Origin: Sycon ciliatum
Lineage: Eukaryota; Porifera; Calcarea; Leucosolenida; Sycettidae
Assembly (NCBI RefSeq): GCF_964019385.1
Contig: NC_088643.1
Location: 43,425,440-43,489,439 of the forward strand
DNA: 64,000 bases
Reading direction: 5' to 3'
Positions 44,272 through 56,063 of the stretch are shown piece after piece (positions within the stretch are counted from its first letter, which is position 1; each line of letters opens with the position of its first letter). The notes beneath the pieces are model-generated. The model was not told where the DNA came from and did no database searches. It saw nothing but the letters and a program-made list of their open reading frames with translations. The translations under genes and the position numbers were made by a program.

Positions 44272-46829
44272 TATATATGTTGGACTCAGTAGAGCGTCCA
44301 GCCCCTATATGATGTCCAACCCCTATATAGAGTCCATTGGTCCAAAATCCACTGTACAGAGTCCAAACTTGGAATCAACTGTGAGCTCAAAGTTTAGATG
44401 GACATCACTCCCTGTATAGAGTCCAGCCAATTGGCTTCACCCCTATATAGAGTCCATTGGTCCAAAATCAACTGTATGGAGTCCAAACTTTGAAATCAAA
44501 TATAAGGAGTCTTTATGTGGACAACACTCCCTGTGTAAAGTCCAGCCATATAGGCATCCCCTATCCAGAGTTCGAAATTAGACATAGGATCTGCTGTAAG
44601 CAGTGAATATTAACCAGAAAACGGCCTCTCCCTTTAATCCTTTACATCATTCACTTCTCAAGATAAAAAATAAGTATTGAGGCGCCACTGCATCCACTTC
44701 ATTACATGAAAAACCCTACAAACACCATCCTCAAATCAAGTGGTCTCTTCGCAGACGCTGCAAATTACAATATCTCAATCATGTAGTGTTGCCAAATTAT
44801 TGTGCACGCACACACACACATGCACATACACACACAACGCCAAGAAAATACCTAGAAAAAAACAAGAATCGAAAGAGAATAATGGAGAGACAAGGATTAA
44901 TTATTTGTTTTCAAATTCTTGTGCGCGCGCACACACACACACACAAACTTATACAACGCCAAGAAAACACCAAGAAAAGAGTAGAGACACAATACACAAG
45001 CAACTCCAACAGCCATACAAACGTCCACCCATTTACACGTTAAGTCAAGAGGGACAACAAATAATTATACGAAACGAATGCATACGTGGGCGGATGCACG
45101 CACGTTTACATACATGTAGTAGTGTAAGAGAGTAACATAGTGCAGTAGTCAGCATAATACTAGCACATGCTGAGAGTGCAATAGCAAGCTTCACCATTGC
45201 TCATGGCCATGCAAATGTTCAGCAGCACTCAGTTCCGCAAGCTTCTGAAGATCAGCACACCTGCAACAAATATATAGCACAAGGATACGCTTATTACCGT
45301 AATGATGCATGGGATCACATATCTACCAAGTTCTCAACGAATGTGATGCTCAATGAAAATCCATCCACACAAAGACCTGTGAACAGGCGACGGTGGGGAC
45401 AATAATCTATTAGTAATACGAGGAATAAGATTGTTTGTGCACACTCAAGACGCACAGACACACCACCATACATGTAGTGTACACAGTGTTTCACTTCAGT
45501 GCACCTAAATTGAAATGAGATGATTTAAACAATCTGTACAGCGTTGCAGTCAGTCAGTCCTCCCCAAGATGGAAAAGCAATGATTTGTTGTCACGAGGCA
45601 GTTTCACTGACACAATGTCATGTTTGTGACATCAAAACGGTTACTTCATGGAATACGAGTACATGTATTAGCTTGAGAAGCTTTTTCTTGTCATCGGCAT
45701 ACAAGAAATCCTCCTACTACTACTACGGTACACTGGCACTGCGTTTGTGGATCCCATTGTATTTGACATCATACTAGAGCCTAGTAGTAGAGGAAGAGTG
45801 TCGTGGAGTTCACATAATTATCACAGGGATAAAAATACTTTTCTCATGAAATAAAATAAAAATTGATGATATCTAGACGATCGTATACGATTGATGCAAA
45901 GTCCTTGCAGTCCTTGAGGACTATTACGAAGTGGTTGATTACTTTTATGGCATTCATTCAAGCAACATCAAACAAAAACGCGATACGATCCTTGAAAATG
46001 GAAAAAAATTCAAGCATAACGACAGCCTACACAGCAGACCAATCGAAACGAGTAAAAGCTTCCTTACCTCAGTCATCGTCCTGCCATGTAGTTGGACAGC
46101 CTTTTGACACGGTGGTACAGGCAGCTCTTGTCCAGTCAAACAGGGTATCCTTGTGGCGTCGAACGAAAGAGAGTGTCAGTGTATCTGACTCGTCAGATTG
46201 GAACTGTGCTGAACTTTTCTCGTTCTCCGCTTTCTGCTTTCATCCCTCGCTCTGATGAATCCGTTCAAACGCCTTCCTGGCAGCAATGGCCAGCCAAACA
46301 GGGGATCCTTGTGGCGTCGAACGAAAGAGAGTGTCAGTGTACCTGACTCGTCAGATTTGAACTGTGCTGAACTTTTCTCGTTCTGCAATTTCTGCTTTCA
46401 TCCCGCGCACGGATGAAACGTCTTCAGAGAACCACAAGACGCTTTCCAGATTTGATTTTGAACGTCTCCTTATCCTCCTTGGTTACCTCGAGACAGATTA
46501 CTGTCAGCAACTGCACAGCAGAACTGGCAGCCATGGCTGAAGTGAAGAAAGGAATGCGCTGCCATGAGGCAAGCAAAACTGAAAAGGTGTTTTCTCTTTC
46601 GGGCACAACACACAGGACGGCGTGACTGGATAAACTGGACTCCTGGACCGTGAATAGGGGACTTGTAGAAAAAGTGTACTCCTTATAGGGGATTCCGCGG
46701 CAGGATGAAGCTGATCAAAACTGAGTGGACTCCTGGACTCTGTATAGTGGATTTTGGACCAATGGACTCTATATAGGGTACTGGACATCATATAGTGCAT
46801 GGACTCTATACTGAGTCCTACATATATTC
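44272..46829. mobile_element. 2.56-kb TIR element with repeated TATAGAGTCCA words
   Basis: Left end (44272-44365) and right end (46735-46829) are inverted copies: ATATGT(T/A)GGACTCAG, CTATATGATGTCCA, CTATATAGAGTCCATTGG, TCCAAAATCCACT. The left end carries further sub-repeats of this kind to about 44575. The interior has (CA)-rich tracts and a 164-bp-spaced direct repeat (46139-46262, 46303-46426). No transposase recognised, so it may be non-autonomous. Confidence 0.75.
46139..46426. repeat. Tandem duplication of about 164 bp
   Basis: Two copies of a block with TCCTTGTGGCGTCGAACGAA, GAGAGTGTCAGTGTA and CTGACTCGTCAGATT, about 90 percent alike by eye. Internal to the 44272-46829 element. Confidence 0.85.
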
Positions 46830-47015
46830 TATACCTTGCAATTGCGAAAGTCCAAAAAACTGGAAAGAACGGAACAGGGAGGATCATTATGGCTCTACCC
46901 TTTTCTGTGCGTCTCCCTTTGTAGAATTGATCACATGGCATGTTTTATAGATAACAGGTGGCTAAGTCATGATATAGACAATACTACCCTTGTGTGCTGT
47001 TGTATGCTGCAATAG

Positions 47016-47183
47016 GTGTCAAATGTCCTGCGCCAGCTAGCATTGTAAACGGTGCAGTGTCCGTGGCCGACCGCAGTGTAGGAAGCACTGCAGCCTTCAC
47101 GTGTGACGAAGGCTATCGGTTGAGAGGAGAAGCACAGACTCAGTGCCAGCAAACGGGAAATTGGAGCAATGCTGTGCCTGCTT
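47016..47183 (+). CDS. CCP-NTR gene, CCP exon
   Basis: Acceptor tgcaatag, donor GTAAGT, phase 1-1. 55 whole codons covering a complete CCP/sushi module with the four-cysteine and Gly-Tyr-Trp pattern. Confidence 0.85.
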
Positions 47184-50100
47184 GTAAGTTACTAGTGGAT
47201 ATCTTGCCTTGCAGCCACTCCAGGACGTATTTTACTTTCGAGATAAACTTTACGTTTCTTCAGAATTCCAAAACTCCATTGCAGCGTATTCCTTGCACTT
47301 GAAAACACCGCCATTCCGGCAACAGGCTCTCAGCTGCACCAAATAAATAACTTTGCCAATATTTCACCCATTGGGCATCATCAGGGCATTGAGGAAGGGG
47401 AGGCCAAGTTACGAAATATAAAGACGAATAATGCAGGCAGATGAATGTTCTAGAACTAACACATCGTGGTGACACAATTGGCAAGGCCAGCAAACTAAAC
47501 AATCATCACTTGTAAGGTGACCTAAACAAAACGAAAGATGAGAAAACTCACACATACACACAGACACAATTTGGCAAGAAAACTAACACTAACACTGAAG
47601 TTTACAATCATCACCTGTAAGGTTACCTAAACAGAAGAAAGAAGACTAGTATGATTATCACCATGATCACAGCACGTACAAGAACACTTTCAAGTGTGGG
47701 AATGCTAAAGGCGATCTATGTATATGACAGCGGTGTATGTGCTGTGTCAGGTGGTAAAGTCCAGTGGTAGTTCGAGGAGATGGGTGTCGATTCCAGTGAC
47801 GATCCGGTGACATCCAATCAGTCAATTAGGCGCCAGCCGTCATCGCAATTGACTGCTGGTTTGCGCTTCCTTATCTCGATAGCTTCAAGCAGTTTCCTTG
47901 ATGGTAGCGAAGCCTCCCTGCCGAGAATCTTTGCCTGGTGGAAGGGCAGAAAGTTGGAAGACTTTGAAGATTCTCGATGCTGGGTACGATAGTGGAAGCC
48001 CCAGGGAGCCTTCGCCACCATCGTCCTTGCCTCTCGGTAGTGCTCAGCGAATCGGTCCCTCACCGGCCGCTCGGTCTCACCAACGTACAAAGACGAATAA
48101 TGCAGGCAGATGAATGTTCTAGAACTAACACATCGTGGTGACACAATTGGCAAGGCCAGCAAACTAAACAATCATCACTTGTAAGGTGACCTAAACAAAA
48201 CGAAAGATGAGAAAACTCACACATACACACAGACACAATTTGGCAAGAAAACTAACACTAACACTGAAGTTTACAATCATCACCTGTAAGGTTACCTAAA
48301 CAGAAGAAAGAAGACTAGTATGATTATCACCATGATCACAGCACGTACAAGAACACTTTCAAGTGTGGGAATGCTAAAGGCGATCTATGTATATGACAGC
48401 GGTGTATGTGCTGTGTCAGGTGGTAAAGTCCAGTGGTAGTTCGAGGAGATGGGTGTCGATTCCAGTGACGATCCGGTGACATCCAATCAGTCAATTAGGC
48501 GCCAGCCGTCATCGCAATTGACTGCTGGTTTGCGCTTCCTTATCTCGATAGCTTCAAGCAGTTTCCTTGATGGTAGCGAAGCCTCCCTGCCGAGAATCTT
48601 TGCCTGGTGGAAGGGCAGAAAGTTGGAAGACTTTGAAGATTCTCGATGCTGGGTACGATAGTGGAAGCCCCAGGGAGCCTTCGCCACCATCGTCCTTGCC
48701 TCTCGGTAGTGCTCAGCGAATCGGTCCCTCACCGGCCGCTCGGTCTCACCAACGTACAATTCCGCACACAACGTGCAAGACATACAATAGACAACACCTT
48801 TGACTAAACACTGACTATCCACCATACTCGCATCACATGCACGGCACTCCATTGGTCGACCTCTCCCTCTCTTCACCTCCGATCGCTGCTTCTCATGGGG
48901 ACACACACGTACAGCACTCGACGATCGGACCAACATATCCTTCAAAGAAAAAACTTTACCTTCTCTTTTTTTTGAAAAACTATACCTTCTCTTTTTTTTG
49001 GAAGTCCGAAGAAGAAGTTGAACGGTATGATGACAGCTACACCATAGCTCACTGGTTAGAGCATCGCTGGCCTCAAGCGAAGGTACCTGATTCGAGTCCT
49101 GGTGGTGACAGCCAATTTTTTCTTCAGATTTTTCCCGTGTGCATGTTTCCCTTAAACCAAACTGTGTTTTCTCTTTCCTTCGCAATATTTGCTTACTGTC
49201 AAGCATTTTGGCTTCTATCAAGGCTCGTATGTTACGGTTGTAGTGATACAGACAATCAGATACAGGTGGAATCCTGATAATTCGAACCTCAAAATGCCAG
49301 GAAAAGACTTCTTATTATCCGGACATTCTAATTATCCAAACATGAACCCACAGCACAATATGTATGTCAAAATGCTCTCGTGGTCACGCAGAGATGCGTT
49401 ATGGGCCTTAGACACCGATTTCACGGATGCTGAACTGACCGGCACAGCCCGCTCATGCAAACTGCACTGACCAGTACAGTGTACAGTAAACTTTGAATTA
49501 CACTTTGCTAACTTCGAATTATCAGCACAAATCCTACACATTTTATATGTAAGTGGAATCTGTGGGACTTCTAATTAACCGGACATCTCCAGTTCGGGGT
49601 TCGAATTATCAGAATATTTTATGTGGGAATCGTATTGATAGAAATCGGTCCTGGAAAAACTTCTAATTAAGCGGTATGTTCGAATTAAGCCATATGATCA
49701 GGATTCCACCTGTACTAGTATCTGATTCATATAATTATTGCCGGGCCTTGGAAACTTGAAATGGCTCATGAGTTGTGTGTGTGCCTGGTTTGTTTGACTG
49801 TAGGCGTTGCACAGTGTCCGCCTGCAAGGTGCAGCTCAGAAGGTGAGCACAGCATGCAAGCAGACAGGTCCGTTAGGCTAGTGCCTCAAGTACCGGTGGA
49901 TACAGCCTAGGCGATGTGTGAAAGCATAACTTATTTCTTTAGAATCGAATCTACTCGTGTGCAACTCGTCAACCCCACCACCAAACCCACAACACATGAA
50001 CATAACAGTGATGTGGTCAAACATACCTATCTAGACATTGAAATGAGGGCAAGAAGTTTACTTTAGTTCAAGAGTGCCGATATCATATAAGGCTGTGTTT

Positions 50101-52711
50101 ACATGAGAGTTTTCAACCCGGGTCAGATTTCAACCCGCCATGTACACAAAATGAATGGCGCGTTTACATGACGCATTGCGCTTGACCCGGGTTGAAATTT
50201 TGCCCCGAGTTGATTTCAACCCCCCCCCCCCCCCCCCTCCAACGGGAGGGTTGAAAATTGAAATCAACCCTGGGCGAAAAATCGTACTAACGTACTTCTG
50301 TGCGCATCTCGCGCCAGATTTGAATAGCACTGCACATGGAAATTTCGCGCAAAAGTATTCACGTGACCATACAGGACTCTAGCAGTGGACTTTTGGCGGC
50401 ATATCAGTCAGGGAATAATTTAACCGGCATCGCATCGCAGTTTGCTACGCAATTCTTCTGAAGTGCGAAGCAATTTCAGATATATCATGAACTGCAATGT
50501 ATGTTGATTTTTCACTGTACCCTATGATGCACAGTGTGCATGCCACAGCCAGGTGTGTCTCTTAGGGATGAAATAGATGTACGAAGCTTCGAACGTGCTG
50601 AGCTAGGCATCGTGGCACCAGGCTAGGTTTGCAACTAAGGTGTTACAGTGTATTTGTGGTCTGAGCTTTCACTCTGATCAGCTCTCCAGGACAATGTTGT
50701 CAAATGTTGAAGAAAATTGCTATGCAACATTTTCGAATTGCTATTCAAGTTTGATTTTGCTATGCAAAAGATTGGAAGCAAATTATTCCTTGTAACAGTA
50801 TTTGACCCGGGTCAACTGTCTTCATGTAAACGCTCGCCTATTCTGTCCATCGTACAGACTTTCAACCCGGGCTGAACTCGACCCGGGTTGAAAATTCTCA
50901 TGTAAACGCAGCCTAAGTATAGTATACTTCTTCACGCTCCTAACCTGTGTTTTTAAAGCAGGATCCTCTTCATTTTATTGCTGCTGTCACTGATACAGCT
51001 GGTGGATGTTGAAACAGGCTACTTTTCGTCTTTCAGGCTAAACATAAATCCATTCCATCTGCAATCAAGAACAACATTCACTAGAATTTCTCGCACGTGC
51101 TGACGACTTTGCGGTCTATAAATCACCACAATCACTAGTCACAACTTTGAACTGATAGCAGTGATGTTGCCAGTATGCGGCAGTGGCTGTGCCCTCCACT
51201 TTCTTGTAGGATGACCTAAAGGCTAAAAGGGAGAGTGGTCTACTGGCAAAGGCCCAGAAAACTCGGGTGCTGCCAAGTTCTTCTTGATAATCTCATACAG
51301 TCAGACATCGGTTAACTGCACACATCCGTTTTCCACGAAAATATCCGGATAGGCGAGGGAACCGGATAACCGAGCGCCGGTCATATCGGATGCATCACGT
51401 ATGCTGTAAATCTGTAACCAGCTATTTTCTTCCGGATGGCTAGGGATCCGGATAAAAGAGGACCGGATAGGCGAGGTCTGACTGTATACGGGTTTTGCAT
51501 GCAATCATGGCACACATACCCAGATACTACCCACGCATGGTGCGCTCTGCACTTGGTGAACTACATTTGATTGCCTGGTGCTGTTTGCTGGCCAAAACGG
51601 CTACGGGCTTGGAGACATGCCCTGTGCCTATTTAACAAAAGCAGACGAGTGGATGTCGGATGCACTGTATCAGGTGCGCATGTATAGTAACCTTGGTCTG
51701 CCAGATGCAAGCGTGCATAGTAACCTTGGTTTTGCCACATGAAAGCATGCATATCTGCAGGTCAACGGAGAGTCAATCAGGCTGACTCCACGTTTTCACA
51801 TCTGCACGCATGCTTTCAGGATCAATCGAATCAATGCTGCAACCAAGACTAGCCAAATTTCTGGGACCACAAATGCATTTTAATCAACCACAAAAAAACA
51901 GGAATGACCAGGTCCATGTTTGCTTGTTTGGAGGGCTCATCTTATCTGTACCGCACTGCTATTCCTGCATGCCCCCACTGTAGATCGTCTTCCCTGCAGT
52001 CAGGAGGGGATCCGGCCAATTCACGCATGTGCCGCAGGAGCTTTACGTAACACGGACATCGGTAAGTGGATCTGTCGTGTGCCTTGGCTACTGCTGCTGC
52101 TACTACTACTGTCATACCTGTGTCGCGGGCTGTTTCTACACGCAAGATAGTGAAATGTGACTCCTGTACATGTACAATGTACAATGTACTTGAAGTAGCT
52201 GTACCATAAACGTGAAAAGTGCCTCCAAGCACTATCGAGAAAGAACATCAGCAGAAATACGTATTGCATATCAACATCATCCTGATGCACATTGTACCCG
52301 ATCTGCAACTAATTCTTTGTTTTTAGTATTTTAAAAGCACTATCGACTTCATCCCTGTGTTGTATTGTTTCTCTGGCACTTACAGCAATACTTGCCCGGC
52401 TAAGACGGGACACAGAAGACTGCAGTAATAATCAACACGTGACCTTCAAAATGCGTGTTCGCTCGGAGCTCTACCGCTCAGCTCGGTGCAGTTTCCTGCC
52501 ATCAACTGATAGATATGATGTCACCGTGCAGTTGAGACTGGAAGACGGCTGCCCGTGTCCGCTGGCGAAGTATGACACATGGTACATGATCACAGCCGTC
52601 TGCAATGAACAGCAGAGGCTACTGACTCTGCATGATCAAAGCATCTTCAAGCCGCGCACTGACAAAGCTCTCCGCAACCTTATAAACCGATGCGGGTACT
52701 CTCAGCGCTGA
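47016..52711 (+). CDS. Secreted CCP (sushi) plus NTR domain protein, 3' part of gene
   Basis: Four plus-strand exons join in frame: 47016-47183, 49804-49842, 51984-52061 and 52386-52711 (stop TGA). Exon 1 is one CCP module: VKCPAPASIVNGAVSV, CDEGYRLRGEAQTQC, NWSNAVPAC, whose last Cys is made at the splice junction. Two short Cys-containing linker exons follow. The last exon is an NTR-type domain: EDCSNNQHVTFKMRV, DGCPCPLAKYDTWYMI, LLTLHDQSIFKP and a terminal Cys. NTR domains occur in netrins, SFRPs, TIMPs, procollagen C-proteinase enhancers and complement C3-C5. An extracellular, matrix or complement-like role is inferred. Upstream exons (signal peptide) are not identified; they may lie before or within the gap region. 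Confidence 0.75.
47421..48757. repeat. 669-bp direct tandem duplication
   Basis: Copy 1 47421-48089, copy 2 48090-48757. The junction has ACAAAGACGAATAATG, a short shared word suggesting microhomology-mediated duplication. Near identity shows that it is recent, or an assembly artefact. Confidence 0.93.
47818..48089 (-). pseudogene. Penelope GIY-YIG copy 1, N-terminally truncated
   Basis: Begins abruptly at LYVGETERPVRDRF at the duplication junction, preceded in frame by unrelated sequence. Keeps the C-terminal part through NCDDGWRLID and its stop. Lacks the first GIY strand. Confidence 0.8.
48487..48960 (-). CDS. Penelope-like GIY-YIG endonuclease domain
   Basis: Readable frame runs from about 48960 (MLVRSSSAVRVCPHEK) to stop at 48487; upstream codons to 49221 are open but not Penelope-like. 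It shows a Cys-rich linker (CRACDASMVDSQC), then VVYCMSCTLCAELYVGET, Arg in RDRFAEHYREAR, a Glu in KLLEAIEIRKRKP and Asn in VNCDDG: the order of the GIY-YIG nuclease core. In full elements this nuclease sits behind a reverse transcriptase and cuts the insertion site. Here it is an isolated remnant. Confidence 0.8.
   Translation of the reverse strand, partial: GKVFSLKDMLVRSSSAVRVCPHEKQRSEVKRGRGRPMECRACDASMVDSQCLVKGVVYCMSCTLCAELYVGETERPVRDRFAEHYREARTMVAKAPWGFHYRTQHRESSKSSNFLPFHQAKILGREASLPSRKLLEAIEIRKRKPAVNCDDGWRLID
49037..49112 (+). ncRNA. tRNA-like sequence (tRNA-derived SINE head or tRNA pseudogene)
   Basis: A-box TAGCTCACTGG with a perfect D stem GCTC/GAGC, a perfect anticodon stem TCGCT/AGCGA, and B-box GATTCGAGTCC. 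The acceptor stem pairs as CACCA/TGGTG. A T6 run follows at 49115-49120. Defects: no U33 in the anticodon loop and T-stem mismatches, so a functional tRNA is unlikely. Probably the pol III promoter head of a SINE. Confidence 0.6.
49263..49712. mobile_element. TA-flanked MITE (450 bp)
   Basis: Ends CAGGTGGAATCCTGAT inverted at both sides, flanked by TA. Inside, many words of the type TTCGAATTA and TAATTATCCGGAC, as in decayed Tc1/mariner-type MITEs. Located in the first intron of the CCP-NTR gene. Confidence 0.78.
49804..49842 (+). CDS. CCP-NTR gene, 39-nt linker exon
   Basis: Acceptor gactgtag, donor GTGAGC, phase 1-1. Encodes VAQCPPARCSSE; its first two bases finish the last CCP cysteine. 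Confidence 0.65.
50092..50913. mobile_element. PIF/Harbinger-like element (822 bp)
   Basis: Inverted ends GGCTGTGTTTACATGAGAG (left) and the complement of GGCTGCGTTTACATGAGAA (right), each followed by (A)TTTTCAACCCGGGT. TAA flanks both ends (50089-50091, 50914-50916). Additional internal CAACCCGGG copies. Includes a C16 run at 50221. Confidence 0.82.
51298..51484. mobile_element. Pogo/Tigger-like MITE (187 bp)
   Basis: Ends CAGTCAGACATCGG and complement of CAGTCAGACCTCGC, with TA on both flanks (51296-51297, 51485-51486). The word CCGGATA recurs inside. Confidence 0.78.
51984..52061 (+). CDS. CCP-NTR gene, third exon
   Basis: Acceptor ccactgtag, donor GTAAGT, phase 1-1. Encodes RLPCSQEGIRPIHACAAGAL then RNTDI. 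This acceptor, rather than the nearer tgcag, is the one that keeps phase with both neighbours. Confidence 0.65.
52386..52711 (+). CDS. CCP-NTR gene, terminal NTR exon
   Basis: Acceptor cacttacag, phase 1 in, 108 codons with stop. NTR-like: first Cys in RDTEDCSNN, basic beta strand VTFKMRVRSELY, CPCPL, WYMITAVC, then a helix KALRNLINRCGYSQR. Confidence 0.82.
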
Positions 52712-53176
52712 TGACTGCGGAAGCGTTGTACATGTGCTGAGAAAGGATATGCTTTAGATAAGTTGGTACCCATGTACATGTACACAATGTAAAAGACATG
52801 TACATGATTGTATGCATATTGAAAGCGTGACATGTACATGCACCTCAGGTATGGGATTGCAGTAAGAAAATTGCAATGCACCTTATGCTCTGCTGTTATA
52901 GGCATTACAGTACTGTCGGGCGCCGAAGAACGACCAGGCTAGAAATCCATCAAGCACAGCATACCAATGTATACACGGTGACTCATGCAACTCAGTAGTG
53001 CGCATGGACTGTAATACATGTACATGAAAAATATGAACGGTCTAGGCTAGGAGGCTAGGAGGCTGACCCCCAGTTCTTCGGCGACCGACAGTACTGTGCC
53101 GGTGTTTTGTTGCAGCATAGCAACGCTGCATGGTATTATTCCTATTTGAAAGACTTGTATGTGTCCTAACTCACCT

Positions 53177-53287
53177 GCACCCCCTTCTAAGTCCTCATCA
53201 GCTTCGCTTTTAATTGTTGACAAGTGAATATTATTGTTGCAGCTCTTTATCTTTTCGCTTTCTTCTGATGATGTTCTATGCATGGCT
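53177..53287 (-). CDS. Weak exon candidate, acidic peptide
   Basis: Between acceptor gatctacag and a good donor GTGAGT (53176). Encodes MHRTSSEESEKIKSCNNN and IKSEADEDLEGGA, acidic and hydrophilic. No matching neighbour exon found, and its downstream space is limited by the CCP-NTR 3' end. Could be chance. Confidence 0.22.
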
Positions 53288-56063
53288 GTAGATCATGACT
53301 TGTAGTGGCCTGCATTCCTCTTGCCTTGATTGTTTTATATTGTTTCTTTTAACGTTTTTGAAGGAGGCATTCCACTGATCCTGCAGTGAATAGAAATGAG
53401 CGTTGTGTGTTGAGGCTTACTAACACTCCCCACTAACATGGAAGCACTGACACCGTGACTGTGTCACGGCATATCGTTGGGTATCAGTTATCCACAGTAA
53501 TGCAGATATAGAACCTCTATACGACTGAGAGAACAAAAAATCCGCCTTTTATCGGCAACCATGCGTGGCGACGCAACTGGTGCCTCGCAGTGAAACCTGT
53601 GCAAGTTGATGAAATCCCTGCGGTCTTCCCCGAAGAAGGAGCTTCCACCATCAGCAAACAGAACAGTAGGTAGATTGCGTGAGTGACGATGCTTCATAGT
53701 ACCTTGATTTGGTGAGCTGCGTCATGAGGATTTTGTAGTCAGATGTACGACTGCATGGGTGGGGCTCGAACCCCGGCATGGCCTTTCGGTTCACCGGCAA
53801 ATGCAATATGCAATATCCGATTATATGCTGCCGGGACGGCGGGAGCCCCATAACTTTGCAAGCAGCAAAAATGATGTCCGCTTCCAGAGGCAATCTTCTG
53901 AATTATCTTTGTTGATTTTATCGGAACAGTCGGAGAGAGCACACACAAGGGCGTCCCGCAAAGTAGGCGAGTCAAACCCAAGGACGCTCTGAACCCCGCC
54001 CAAAAATAACGTTCGTGAACAGCGTCACGAAAGCCCCACGTCACCGGGGCTTGTTATTTTCCTTACTCATTAGTTTAAGGCAAAGATGCGTGGCACCTGG
54101 CCAAGTTATCATGTAGTGCTGGTGAGACAAGCGGATATAGTCACAGAACTCGTTTCCATGGGAATCACTGTTGTTGGAAGCAGACTTCATGTAATATTTG
54201 CTTTACTTGGTAGTAAGGTTTCCTCAGTTTTATGACTCCCTGATATCGTCGTACGTATGCCGGCGACTAGAATGTAGACTGTCATTGACCTCTAACCCAG
54301 ACCATCCATTGCGTCATATTTCTGGGCTGCCATCTCGTACATCCCATGACCATGTACACTGTATTCCCAAGGCAGATTCTACTCGAAAAGCAGTGAAATT
54401 GGCGGAACCCACGGCATACAAGCCTTATGGCAGGCGCCTCCTTGAAGTCTGCCCCGTGTGCGAAGTCTGCCGCGTGCAGCAGCTCCATTTTTTAATCCAC
54501 AAACGAAAATTGCATGAAAGAAAGTGAATTATCGGCTTTATCGCGTCCGTTCCCGAAGGGAACTCACGACGGCCGCTTTTAACACCCGGTTAACACTTGC
54601 ATGAAACATGTACCAGAAAAACGGTACCAAAATCTGCCAATTGATCTGCTTTCCACCAACAAGGGCTAAGGACGGGGGGGGGGGGGGCTCTTCCAGCCTG
54701 TCTCCGGTTGTACATGTGCGTTGTACTTGACATAGTCGGGAACGAGCGCTGCAGCGAGTAGTAAATACATGTACTAGTTTGTATGGTATCAAGCAGGGAG
54801 TGGTATTGTACTACTCCCTGCTATCAAGAGTCCATAACCCCGGCCAAGAGTGTGCAACTCTGTACATGGGGATCCGCACAACGGAATTGCAACATAACGT
54901 CAAAAATCACAGAGTGGGGTTATATGGACTCTTGATATAGAAGTATTGCACCGTAGCAGGGCATTGGAGGTCATCATGGTCATAGGTACTAGGTAGACCG
55001 TGTGGCAGGGCATTGCCATGCCGTAGGAGGCCCGGCAATACACAAAATTTATGCCCTGGTACAAATCGATGCTGATTGGCCATCGGATCGGATGGCATTA
55101 CCAAGTTGCCAAGTATGTAATGTAATGGCAACAAGCACGTGATAATAATTTTTTTATATGTTTGAAGGTATTTTACGGCTCCTGTCAGGACTGAGGAGTA
55201 CTGTTTTCAGTGCAGCGTGTCCTCCTCCCTCCTCTGTCTGGTCATAATTATGCTGCCATCTATCATGTTGCCATCTTTTTTCTTCATGGTATTCGAGTTT
55301 TGTCTTGCCCTGGCATAAAAGGACTTCTGAGACCAGACTTTTTAGGCATATTTACTACGTAGGCATTATACAGGAAACATCTGGTGAATGTTACGTGCTG
55401 TCATGGTGCCAGAGTCGTTGTAACGTTTCAAAGTGCAACAAGAGTGCAAGGGTACATGTACAGTGTACAGAGGTCATGTTTCAGGTACAGAAACCTGCCC
55501 AGAAATAATTCGGAAATTTGGCAGAAAAAGTTGCGAGGTGAAATGCCACAAAGTGCGGGGAAGCGGATTGCGTCAAAAATTGCGGGAATATTGTGGTGCA
55601 ATTGCGTAAATTGGGACCGATTTTGGCACCATCATTGGCATAATTCCAGCATAATGTAGCATACTAGTAATCACGGCCATAATGGAAAGCATAATTCAGC
55701 AATTATCTACCAAGCATAATCCGCCAATTCCCCCGCGATAGATGAACAAACACCCTTGTATGGCCTGTTCACGTGGATCTCAGTATGGCAGCATGACATG
55801 ATGCGGCCGGATACATGCATGGGTGATTATCTTGAATCCTTTCTGGGCCATGGGGCTTTGGCTTTGTGGCCACACACGCTTGGCCATTGTGACGGACTTT
55901 CCGGAAGCTTCTTCGCAGCAACCGGTTGTTGCATATCGGTACTCTGTAGAGTGTAGTAGCGAGGCGCCGAGGGTCGATGGATCGGGATTCGGGACAGTAT
56001 GGCTCAGAGTCAGACCACGCAGTGGTTGCCAGTTGTGATGTCGAACATGCATGTATCTGCTGA

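Larger units (their letters stand above)
47260..48960 (-). mobile_element. Penelope-like element fragment with tandemly duplicated GIY-YIG end
   Basis: The minus strand encodes the C-terminal GIY-YIG endonuclease of a Penelope-like retroelement. 47421-48089 and 48090-48757 are a 669-bp direct tandem duplication with almost no differences. Downstream (47270-47420) is terminal non-coding sequence with a hammerhead-like core. The reverse transcriptase part is absent, so it is a 5'-truncated copy lying inside the first intron of the CCP-NTR gene. Confidence 0.8.

Noticed and set aside
43930-44292. Open frames spanning the N gap
   Set aside because: They are open only because N translates as unknown.
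51999-52061. Nearer acceptor (tccctgcag) for the third CCP-NTR exon
   Set aside because: It breaks phase with the NTR exon; the acceptor before 51984 keeps all phases consistent.
53740-53800. tRNA B-box-like GGGTTCGAGCCCC on the minus strand
   Set aside because: No convincing A-box or cloverleaf stems upstream.
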